Below, in pieces: positions 1-5,195 of a DNA stretch of 7,512 bases. How positions within the stretch are numbered: the first letter of the stretch is position 1; each line of letters starts with the position of its first letter. A model generated the notes under the pieces. That model was not told the DNA's origin. It did no database searches and worked only from the letters and a program-made list of their open reading frames with translations. Origin of the DNA: Bacteroidales bacterium UBA1180 (lineage in GTDB: Bacteria > Bacteroidota > Bacteroidia > Bacteroidales > Paludibacteraceae); contig DBYS01000011.1 in assembly GCA_002310195.1 (NCBI GenBank), positions 1-7,512 on the forward strand, read 5' to 3'. Both the position numbers and the translations under genes were made by a program.

Positions 1-3
1 GGC

Positions 4-23
4 AGCAGCCAGTCCTGGCTGCT
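4..23. repeat. Inverted repeat upstream of the YtxH gene
   Basis: The half-site AGCAGCCAG (4-12) is followed by TC and then its exact reverse complement CTGGCTGCT (15-23), giving 9 paired bases with a 2-base spacer. As RNA it would form a stem of 8 pairs closed by a GUCC loop. It ends 15 bases before the ATG at 39 and has no T-tract after it, so it does not look like an intrinsic terminator. Its 16-base core (6-21) closely matches the core of the repeat before serS (1907-1922). The reading frame of the next gene is open through this segment to the window edge, so a longer upstream coding extension cannot be excluded. Confidence 0.7.
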
Positions 24-38
24 CAAACAATAATCATT

Positions 39-305
39 ATGGCAAACAATTCAGGTTCAATATTCGCCGCTGTGCTTGGCGGCGCATTGATCGGTGCGGT
101 GGCAGCACTGCTGCTGGCCCCCAAGACCGGTAAAGAACTGCGTGCCGACGTAGCACGCATCGTTCGCGAGAAAGCCGAACACCTCAACCGCGAAGAGATA
201 GAGGCGGTGATTGACAAGGTTCTGGCGCGTGTGCGCGACTATTTCTCCGACGATGAGATAACCGCTGCCGTCGACAAGGTTCTGGCAGAACAAAAACAGG
301 CATAA
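39..305 (+). CDS. YtxH domain-containing small membrane protein
   Basis: An 88-residue protein of the YtxH family, small envelope proteins often linked to stress and of unproven biochemical role. Residues 7-27 form one glycine-rich transmembrane helix followed by LLLAPKTGKELR (24-35), the family hallmark. The rest is a charged amphipathic helix expected in the cytoplasm. Two copies of an E-I-x-A-x-x-D-K-V-L-A unit (around 53-63 and 73-83) lie exactly 20 residues apart, suggesting an internal duplication. The ATG at 39 fits the usual family start, just before the membrane helix. There is no Shine-Dalgarno sequence. It is the first visible gene of a three-gene run, with a single base separating it from the holin-like gene. 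Any promoter lies left of the window. The family call is firm; the function is not known. Confidence 0.85.
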   Translation: MANNSGSIFAAVLGGALIGAVAALLLAPKTGKELRADVARIVREKAEHLNREEIEAVIDKVLARVRDYFSDDEITAAVDKVLAEQKQA

Positions 306-306
306 C

Positions 307-738
307 ATGTTCGAATCCGAGAAATATCAACAGACTTGGGCGGACATCAAGCAGTACGCCGCTACCCGGTTCGACCTGTTCAAGGTAGGTTTTCTGGAGA
401 AGGCCGCGAGGATCGTCGGGCTCATACTGTTTGCGCTGGTGATGGTCTTGCTGCTGTTTGCGGTTATCTCGTTCGGGTGTATAGCCCTGATCTTTGCCCT
501 CGGTCAGGTTATGCCTATGTGGGCATCTACGCTGATTGTTGTGGCACTGTGGATAGCGATGATGATCGGTGCAGTCGTTTTCCGCAACCGGCTGTTTATC
601 AATCCTATACTGGCGGCCATCAGTGCCATCCTGTTCGAGGTGCCTGAGGTCAAGACGCCTGCCAAGGTCGATCCGTCCGGCACTCAGCCGCAACCGTCTG
701 CTACGCCAACCGCAGAAAAGGAGGTCAGCCATGAGTAA
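307..738 (+). CDS. Holin-X/DUF1469-like two-helix membrane protein
   Basis: A 143-residue integral membrane protein resembling the 'phage holin family' (Actinobacterial holin-X, DUF1469) proteins that follow YtxH genes in Bacteroidota chromosomes. Residues 1-35 form an amphipathic, charged N-terminal helix. Two hydrophobic segments lie at about 36-65 and 71-92, and a further weakly hydrophobic stretch at about 97-111. The tail (112-143) is rich in proline, threonine and glutamate and is probably disordered. The holin label comes from domain similarity only: no endolysin or phage gene is nearby, so a lytic role is unlikely. It starts one base after the YtxH stop and its last 8 bases overlap the next gene, so the three are probably co-transcribed and translationally coupled. 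The likely role is an envelope-associated partner of the YtxH protein, as with E. coli YqjE beside YqjD; this is inference. Confidence 0.75.
   Translation: MFESEKYQQTWADIKQYAATRFDLFKVGFLEKAARIVGLILFALVMVLLLFAVISFGCIALIFALGQVMPMWASTLIVVALWIAMMIGAVVFRNRLFINPILAAISAILFEVPEVKTPAKVDPSGTQPQPSATPTAEKEVSHE
718..725 (+). promoter_or_regulatory. Strong Shine-Dalgarno sequence inside the holin-like gene
   Basis: AAGGAGGT is an exact match to the anti-Shine-Dalgarno core and sits 5 bases before the ATG at 731. It lies within the last codons of the upstream gene (Lys-Glu-Val). No other gene here has a comparable site, as expected for Bacteroidota, where leaders usually lack one. It supports the choice of ATG 731 and coupled translation, but the motif could also be incidental to the codons used. 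Confidence 0.6.
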
Positions 739-979
739 CCTGAGCACTATCCGCACCATGCAGGACTTGGAGCATCAGCGCGCACTGCTGCAGCTCAAAG
801 CCGCACATGAGGAGCAACGCGTACGCCAAGACCTGACGGACGTCAAGAGCGACTATATGCCCGTGGTGAACGGCATACAGAGCCTGCGCCGTGGCGTATC
901 CAAGGTCAAACTGCTGGCACCGTTTCTGATGCCGGTAGTCAGATTCATCTGGAACAAGTACAAGACCCGCAAGAGTTAA
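731..979 (+). CDS. Small basic coil protein, third gene of the YtxH cassette
   Basis: An 82-residue protein whose family I do not recognise with confidence. Residues 5-35 are a heptad-like charged helix rich in Q, E, L and R. Residues 50-61 are basic (RRGVSKVK), 62-74 are a short hydrophobic stretch (LLAPFLMPVVRFIW), and the C-terminus is strongly basic (NKYKTRKS). It may be a peripheral or single-pass membrane protein. The frame is open further upstream to an ATG at 569, but the ATG at 731 is preferred: it has a strong Shine-Dalgarno sequence and gives a short overlap of 8 bases with the upstream stop, rather than a 170-base overlap. By position it matches yqjK in the enterobacterial yqjD-yqjE-yqjK cassette, which also encodes a small basic protein. 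That is an analogy of layout, not proven homology. Confidence 0.7.
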   Translation: MSNLSTIRTMQDLEHQRALLQLKAAHEEQRVRQDLTDVKSDYMPVVNGIQSLRRGVSKVKLLAPFLMPVVRFIWNKYKTRKS

Positions 980-981
980 CA

Positions 982-1000
982 GACTGTGCTATTTGCAGTC
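982..1000 (+). terminator. Weak hairpin after the YtxH cassette
   Basis: GACTG (982-986) pairs with CAGTC (996-1000) two bases after the stop codon of the 82-residue gene, with a 9-base loop. There is no T-tract directly after it; the nearest T-rich stretch is at about 1019-1025. It may protect the 3' end or mark a weak terminator, but the evidence is thin. Confidence 0.25.
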
Positions 1001-1056
1001 CGTAGTTAGCAACGCAGATTTTATTACAGCAAATCGTGCGCCGGATGAGTGCGGGA

Positions 1057-1088
1057 TTTGCAAATATAAAATATTTGTTGTACTTTTG
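1057..1088 (+). promoter_or_regulatory. Bacteroidota-type promoter of rplU-rpmA
   Basis: TTTG (1057-1060) and TACTTTTG (1081-1088) match the -33 TTTG and -7 TAnnTTTG consensus of the Bacteroidota primary sigma factor with a 20-base gap. Transcription should begin near 1093-1096. The -33 box is embedded in a perfect palindrome ATTTGCAAAT (1056-1065), and the -7 box is followed by CA, so TTTGCA occurs at both boxes. Confidence 0.8.
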
Positions 1089-1094
1089 CATGCT

Positions 1095-1214
1095 TTTTTC
1101 GGGTTCGGGCTCCCAAAGTCGCCATAGACGACGTATGAGAAAGCCAAAAGCTTTTAGCAGCGTGTAGGATCTATCCAGCCGCCCGGCTCGTGTAATTTAA
1201 TAGTTAACAGTACA
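1095..1214 (+). promoter_or_regulatory. Candidate structured mRNA leader of rplU
   Basis: About 120 bases separate the predicted transcription start from the rplU ATG, and they can fold into consecutive small hairpins. GTCG/CGAC pair at 1118-1121/1129-1132. AAAGC/GCTTT pair at 1140-1144/1150-1154 with loop CAAAA. AGCC/GGCT pair at 1177-1180/1185-1188 with loop GCCC. GGG (1101-1103) can also pair with CCC (1112-1114). Long leaders before ribosomal protein genes often bind the encoded protein for autoregulation, and L21 leaders are known in other phyla. No match to a named RNA family could be tested, so this is a candidate only. Confidence 0.35.
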
Positions 1215-1529
1215 ATGTACGCAATTGTAGAAATGCAAGGCCAGCAGTTTCGTGTAGAGGCTGGCAAGAAATTATTCATCAACCGCATAGACACCGAGGC
1301 CGGTGCAACGGTTGAGTTTGACAAGGTTCTGTTAGTTGACAAGGACGGCGCTGTTAAAGTGGGTGCGCCGTACGTCAAGGGAGCCAAAGTAGTATGCGAG
1401 ATTATCGACAACGAGAGCCGCGGTGAGAAGATTCTTGTTTTCCACAAGAAACGCCGCAAAGGTTTCCGCAAGTTGAACGGTCACCGTCAGGATCTGACCA
1501 ACCTCGTAGTAAAAGAAATCGTTTGTTAA
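1215..1529 (+). CDS. rplU: 50S ribosomal protein bL21
   Basis: A 104-residue protein of full family length. It opens with MYAIVEMQGQQFRVEAG, the typical bL21 start, and carries the L21 signature near the C-terminus: basic HKKRRKGFRK (77-86) followed by GHRQDLT (89-95). It binds 23S rRNA (domain I area) in the large subunit and is partly stabilised by neighbouring bL20. The ATG at 1215 gives the expected N-terminus, and no Shine-Dalgarno sequence is visible. A consensus promoter and a long leader lie upstream. rpmA follows after 29 bases and the pair shares one terminator, the near-universal rplU-rpmA operon. Confidence 0.97.
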   Translation: MYAIVEMQGQQFRVEAGKKLFINRIDTEAGATVEFDKVLLVDKDGAVKVGAPYVKGAKVVCEIIDNESRGEKILVFHKKRRKGFRKLNGHRQDLTNLVVKEIVC

Positions 1530-1558
1530 ACCCCATTATTTAAAAATCCTAATCAATT

Positions 1559-1825
1559 ATGGCACATAAGAAAGGTGTCGGTAGTTCTAAGAACGGCCGT
1601 GAATCAGAAAGCAAACGCCTTGGTGTAAAAATCTGGGGTGGACAAATCGCAAAGGCAGGTAACATCATTGTACGTCAGCGCGGTACGGTACACAAACCCG
1701 GTGCAAACATGGGTATGGGTTCGGACCACACATTGTACGCTCTTACCGATGGTATCGTTACCTTCACTCGCAAACGCGACAACAAGTCGTACGTCTCTAT
1801 ACAGCCGATAGCTGCTGAAGCATAA
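1559..1825 (+). CDS. rpmA: 50S ribosomal protein bL27
   Basis: An 88-residue protein with the bL27 N-terminus MAHKKGVGSSKNGRESESK and the family signature GNIIVRQRG (34-42). The flexible N-terminal tail reaches the peptidyl transferase centre and contacts tRNA. It begins directly with Met-Ala-His-Lys-Lys, so it lacks the cleavable N-terminal extension found in Firmicutes bL27. Residues 24-28 read KIWGG where many bacteria have K-R-F/Y-G-G; I recall Ile at that site as usual in Bacteroidales. It is the second gene of the rplU operon, followed 21 bases later by a strong intrinsic terminator. Confidence 0.97.
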   Translation: MAHKKGVGSSKNGRESESKRLGVKIWGGQIAKAGNIIVRQRGTVHKPGANMGMGSDHTLYALTDGIVTFTRKRDNKSYVSIQPIAAEA

Positions 1826-1846
1826 ATCGGCGGAGACAACACAATC

Positions 1847-1888
1847 AATCTCCTACCGAGGCTTCGGCTTTGGGTAGGAGATTTTTTG
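1847..1888 (+). terminator. Intrinsic terminator of rplU-rpmA
   Basis: AATCTCCTACC (1847-1857) pairs perfectly over 11 bases with GGTAGGAGATT (1873-1883). The inner segment 1858-1871 can continue the stem with wobble pairs, past one bulged G (1872), to a C(UUCG)G tetraloop at 1862-1867. A run of six T (1882-1887) follows. This is a classic one-directional Rho-independent terminator. It separates rpmA from serS. Confidence 0.93.
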
Positions 1889-1902
1889 TTTATGACAACC
1901 AC

Positions 1903-1926
1903 TTATCAGCCAATCTTGGCTGATAA
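1903..1926. repeat. Inverted repeat immediately upstream of serS
   Basis: TTATCAGCCAA (1903-1913) is followed by TC and its exact reverse complement TTGGCTGATAA (1916-1926), 11 paired bases with a 2-base spacer. It ends 17 bases before the serS ATG and has no T-tract, so it is not a standard terminator. It could act as a DNA operator or as a leader hairpin with an AUCU loop. Its core CAGCCAATCTTGGCTG (1907-1922) differs from the core at 6-21 only by one paired, compensatory change. No clear TTTG/TAnnTTTG promoter for serS was found between the terminator and this repeat. Confidence 0.75.
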
Positions 1927-1943
1927 CAAATACAAATCAGACA

Positions 1944-3311
1944 ATGCTTACACTCAAACAGATCTATGACAGCCCTGAGCAGATTGTTGCAGGACTCGAG
2001 AAGAAACATTTCGCTGACGCTCAGGCTACCATTGAGCGCGTTATGGCTATCGATGCTGAGCGCAAAGCCGCACAGCAGAAGAAAGATAACGCCTCTGCCG
2101 AGATGAACAAGATTAGCAAATCCATCGGCGCACTGATGGCTCAAGGCAAACGCGACGAAGCCAATGCCGCCAAGGCACAGACTGGCGAGCTCAAGCAGGC
2201 CATAGCCACCTATGAGCAGGAGATGGATGCCAAGGAGCAGGAACTGACTAACCTGCTGCTGACTATACCTAATGTACCCTACGCTATCGTTCCCGAAGGT
2301 GCATCGGCTGAGGATAACCTCGCCGTCACACTCGGCAACTGGCCTAACCGGCCTATGGCTGACGCTATTGCCAAGAACGGCTCTGTAGCCCTGCGCGACT
2401 GGGACAGCGCTACCGATGAGGCTATTGCTGCCGAGCGCATCGCACAGAGCGAGAAACTGCCGCACTGGGAGTTGGCGAAGAAGTACAACCTGATTGACTT
2501 CGACCTGGGAGTGAAGATCTCCGGCGCAGGTTTCCCCGTATATATCGGTCAGGGTGCACGTCTGCAGCGCGCGCTGATCAACTTCTTCCTGGCCGAAGCC
2601 AACAAAGCCGGCTACACGGAGATCATGCCGCCTACGGTGGTTAACGCCGCTTCGGGTTACGGCACGGGACAGTTGCCTGACAAGGAAGGACAGATGTACC
2701 ACTGCGAGGTGGATGACCTGTATCTTATCCCTACGGCTGAGGTGCCTGTTACGAACCTCTATCGCGATGTGATCATCGATGAGGACAAACTGCCGATCAA
2801 GAACTGCGCGTACACCGAGTGCTTCCGTCGCGAGGCTGGCAGTTATGGCAAGGATGTGCGCGGCTTGAACCGTCTGCACGAGTTCTCGAAGATCGAGATC
2901 GTACGTATCGACACGCCGGAGCACTCCGACGCTTCGCACCGTGAGATGCTCGCGCATGTCGAGGGACTGCTGCAGAAACTCGAACTGCCGTATCGTATCC
3001 TTCGTCTGTCGGGCGGTGACATGTCGTTCACGGCTGCGCTGTGCTACGACTTTGAGGTATATAGCGAGGCGCAACACCGCTGGCTGGAGGTTTCGTCCAC
3101 CAGTAACTTCGACACCTATCAGGCTAACCGCCTGAAGTGCCGTTACCGTCGCAACGAGGATAAGAAAGTGACGCTCTGCCACACGCTGAACGGTTCGGCG
3201 CTGGCACTGCCGCGTATCGTGGCAGCCCTGCTGGAGAACAACCAGACCGAGGAAGGTATACGTATCCCGGCAGCCCTGCAGCCGTACTTCGGTGCGGATA
3301 TGATTCGCTAA
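1944..3311 (+). CDS. serS: Seryl-tRNA synthetase
   Basis: A 455-residue cytoplasmic class II synthetase that activates serine with ATP and charges tRNA-Ser (and tRNA-Sec where present). Residues 1-105 form the N-terminal coiled-coil arm that grips the tRNA long arm, including the K-S-I-G-A-L-M segment (59-65). Motif 1 is around 207-235. TAEVPVTN (264-271) is the conserved serine and ATP site segment. Motif 2 is FRREAGSYGKDVRGLNR (294-310), continuing to LHEFSKIEIV. Motif 3 is NGSALALPRIVAALLENNQ (416-434), with the class-defining Arg at 424. The start at 1944 gives MLTLKQI, a typical SerRS N-terminus. Residues about 128-171, between the arm and LPHWELAKK, are some 30 residues longer than I recall for Bacteroides SerRS, so the protein exceeds the usual length of about 425. 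No catalytic motif is lost. Confidence 0.96.
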   Translation: MLTLKQIYDSPEQIVAGLEKKHFADAQATIERVMAIDAERKAAQQKKDNASAEMNKISKSIGALMAQGKRDEANAAKAQTGELKQAIATYEQEMDAKEQELTNLLLTIPNVPYAIVPEGASAEDNLAVTLGNWPNRPMADAIAKNGSVALRDWDSATDEAIAAERIAQSEKLPHWELAKKYNLIDFDLGVKISGAGFPVYIGQGARLQRALINFFLAEANKAGYTEIMPPTVVNAASGYGTGQLPDKEGQMYHCEVDDLYLIPTAEVPVTNLYRDVIIDEDKLPIKNCAYTECFRREAGSYGKDVRGLNRLHEFSKIEIVRIDTPEHSDASHREMLAHVEGLLQKLELPYRILRLSGGDMSFTAALCYDFEVYSEAQHRWLEVSSTSNFDTYQANRLKCRYRRNEDKKVTLCHTLNGSALALPRIVAALLENNQTEEGIRIPAALQPYFGADMIR

Positions 3312-3348
3312 TATCCTGTTGGCGGTAGTACTCCACAGGCATATATGC

Positions 3349-3377
3349 AAACAAGCGGCATTGTTGCCGCTTGTTTT
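3349..3377. terminator. Bidirectional terminator between serS and the convergent regulator gene
   Basis: AAACAAGCGGCA (3349-3360) pairs perfectly over 12 bases with TGCCGCTTGTTT (3365-3376) around a TTGT loop. It ends in T-rich sequence on the + strand and, read from the other strand, has the matching T-rich end, so it can stop transcription from both sides. It lies 37 bases after the serS stop and 5 bases past the stop of the minus-strand gene at 3382. Confidence 0.9.
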
Positions 3378-3381
3378 GTTT

Positions 3382-5085
3382 CTATCGCAGTTTGTCTGCT
3401 ATATCATCAGCCTCTTGCAAGCCAAGTTTCTGCCGGATTTGGGTCTTACGCTGGTAAATCGTTTGCAGACTCTGACGGGTGAGCATGTTGATTTCTTTTG
3501 TGGAGAATCCCGCCCGGAGCAAACAGCACAATTGTATCTCTTTCTCGTTCAAGGTCTCTCCATGACTGCTCAACAGCCGGCTATAGAAACCGTTGTACGC
3601 GCCATCTATCGTGCGGTAGATGCTCTGCCAGTCAATCAGCGCGGAGGCTTTGGATTCATTGATAGCGGTGAGTTGCGCCAGCAGATGCTGGTTGGCTTCG
3701 GTAGGCGCGCCGGCAATCGTGCGGATTAGACCTAACTGCCGTAGCATGAGTTGTTGCACATCCGCCTCGGCAGAGTTGTGGCGGGTAAGGAGGTTGCGGA
3801 GTGTTTCTATCTCCTCCTCTTTCTGCAACAGTTGCCTTTTGCGGCGACGGCTGAGTCCCCAAACCAGCAGAATAGCACCTGCTCCCGCAAACAACAGAAC
3901 AACGATAAACAACATCTGCCGCTGCCTGCTGATGGTCAGATACAGGTTGCGCTCACGCAAGTCGCGGATGGAACGTTCCTTGGCTTCTGCCACGCGAAAA
4001 CGCACATAGTCCTTCTCCGACCAGTGGTTGTGGTATTGTACCAGCGGGAAAAAATGATACGCTCCCTTTTGCGCATACTCCAGCACTTGTCGGTGCGCTA
4101 AGAATGCCGCTTCTGTAGCCGGGTCAAACTCCGAAGACTCTTTGTATTTCGCAAACAACTCTTCCGCCTCGCGCATATACTGCTCTGCACGCTGTTTGTT
4201 GCCCTTGTTCAGCCACATGCGCGACAACGAATAGAGACTTTCCATCTGCAACCAGTTTTCCGCCTTGCGGTATTGTTCCGTCAGATCTTCAAGCATTCGG
4301 ATCGCTCGGTCGGTCTGCCCGATTTCACCTAACAGGTCGGCATAATTACGGCGAACGACGTTCACAATAAACGCCGAGTCGGCAGCATAGGCAATAGCTT
4401 TTTCGAAGCATTGCTCCATCTTGTCGTACTCGCCGAGCGAGAAATATACTATCGCAAGGGCATTATACACGCGCTCTACCTCGTCCAGATGGATTGCCTT
4501 GCCGTCGTCGAGGGCAATGAGCGTTTCTGTGTAGTCGCGCACGAGTTCGTATTTATAGTCGCGCATCGCCAGTTCAGCGGACACGCGCAGCACAATTACC
4601 TGCCACAAGTGTTCGCCTGTCAGTTCAGCCACCTCGTCGGCATAACCTTTCTGCCGTTGCAGAACCATTTGCGCATTTTCCTTGTCGTTGTTCCACCAAT
4701 AGTACATCGCTTCGTCCAAACCGGACAGGATCAAATAGCGCGGCAAACTTTCTTCTTTGGGCAGAGCGGTTTTTCCGCCTACTGCTAAATCCTCCCATTG
4801 TTTGCGGAAATAGTCAGCAGCCCAGCAGATCATCGAATCCTCGCTGAGCGATTGCATGGAGTTAGCGTGCAGGTCACAGGTGATAAACCAGTATTTAGCC
4901 AGGTGCTCGTCGTCCAACCGTTCAGGTCGCTCCACTTGCCTGAGCAGCAGTTCAACCGAATCGCGGTTACTATACAGCAATGCCTCTGCCGCCTCTATCC
5001 GCTTGCGGTCTCTATGCACGCTGCAACTTGCAAGCAGTAACAACGCTACTGCTCCTAAAGCCAATATGTGAAGTTTGATTTTCAT
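3382..5085 (-). CDS. Membrane-spanning TPR regulator with C-terminal helix-turn-helix
   Basis: A 567-residue protein resembling the TPR, single-helix, DNA-binding regulators common in Bacteroidota. Residues 1-21 form a lipoprotein signal with lipobox LASC (Cys21). The mature N-terminus has no acidic surface-export signal, so it should stay in the periplasm-facing membrane. Residues 30-345 are helical repeats; TPR-like units are clear at about 205-234 (LGEYDKMEQCFEKA), 245-275 and 285-318. A transmembrane helix spans 392-411, followed by RRRKR (413-417), which marks the cytoplasmic side, and a short coil (418-432). The C-terminus (about 511-556) matches a LuxR/GerE helix-turn-helix: LNEKEIQLCCLLRAGFSTKEI, then a recognition helix and QKLGL. 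The likely role is to sense an envelope signal through the TPRs and control genes by direct DNA binding. There is no receiver or kinase domain. It has its own promoter and is divergent from the barrel gene, a plausible target. The target and signal are unknown. Confidence 0.8.
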   Translation of the reverse strand: MKIKLHILALGAVALLLLASCSVHRDRKRIEAAEALLYSNRDSVELLLRQVERPERLDDEHLAKYWFITCDLHANSMQSLSEDSMICWAADYFRKQWEDLAVGGKTALPKEESLPRYLILSGLDEAMYYWWNNDKENAQMVLQRQKGYADEVAELTGEHLWQVIVLRVSAELAMRDYKYELVRDYTETLIALDDGKAIHLDEVERVYNALAIVYFSLGEYDKMEQCFEKAIAYAADSAFIVNVVRRNYADLLGEIGQTDRAIRMLEDLTEQYRKAENWLQMESLYSLSRMWLNKGNKQRAEQYMREAEELFAKYKESSEFDPATEAAFLAHRQVLEYAQKGAYHFFPLVQYHNHWSEKDYVRFRVAEAKERSIRDLRERNLYLTISRQRQMLFIVVLLFAGAGAILLVWGLSRRRKRQLLQKEEEIETLRNLLTRHNSAEADVQQLMLRQLGLIRTIAGAPTEANQHLLAQLTAINESKASALIDWQSIYRTIDGAYNGFYSRLLSSHGETLNEKEIQLCCLLRAGFSTKEINMLTRQSLQTIYQRKTQIRQKLGLQEADDIADKLR

Positions 5086-5107
5086 CGCTGTTATTCTAAA
5101 AACGATG

Positions 5108-5139
5108 CAAAGTTACAAAAAAATTCTCACTTTTGCAAA
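5108..5139 (-). promoter_or_regulatory. Promoter of the TPR regulator gene
   Basis: On the minus strand, TTTG (5139-5136) and TAACTTTG (5115-5108) match the Bacteroidota -33/-7 consensus with a 20-base gap. Transcription should start near 5100-5102, leaving a short leader of about 15 bases before the ATG at 5085. The -33 box is part of the palindrome TTTGCAAA (5132-5139). Confidence 0.8.
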
Positions 5140-5163
5140 TTCATATAAGCCTCTCACACCCAT

Positions 5164-5179
5164 ATATAAATTTTTATAT
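5164..5179. repeat. AT-only inverted repeat in the divergent intergenic region
   Basis: ATATAAA (5164-5170) and TTTATAT (5173-5179) are exact reverse complements with a TT spacer. The repeat lies between the two divergent promoters. It may be an operator or a flexible AT-rich element, but such repeats arise easily in AT-rich DNA. Confidence 0.35.
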
Positions 5180-5195
5180 CTCTACCACACTATAA

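Noticed and set aside
307..738. Prophage or lysis cassette suggested by the holin-like gene
   Set aside because: No endolysin, spanin, terminase, integrase or capsid gene is nearby, and the neighbours are housekeeping genes. Holin-X family membership does not imply a phage origin.
184..759. A 191-codon minus-strand frame over the YtxH cassette
   Set aside because: It spans three well-supported plus-strand genes, has an R/H/Q-rich composition without domain features, and no promoter on its strand.
1146..1155. AAAAGCTTTT palindrome as an operator
   Set aside because: It lies downstream of the predicted transcription start and is better explained as part of an RNA hairpin (AAAGC/GCTTT) in the rplU leader.
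1319..1332. GACAAGGTTCTG in rplU, identical to the repeat in the YtxH gene
   Set aside because: It encodes Asp-Lys-Val-Leu in an independent protein context. It is probably shared codon preference and not a mobile repeat.
1890..3350. A 486-codon open frame antisense to serS
   Set aside because: It mirrors the codon pattern of serS on the opposite strand, has a composition rich in R, H, V, L and Q with no recognisable domain, and covers an unmistakable SerRS gene that carries all class II motifs.
3319..5071. Several plus-strand frames of 70-136 codons opposite the TPR regulator
   Set aside because: They are short, overlap one another in frames antisense to a gene with clear signal peptide, TPR, membrane and DNA-binding regions, and have no promoter.
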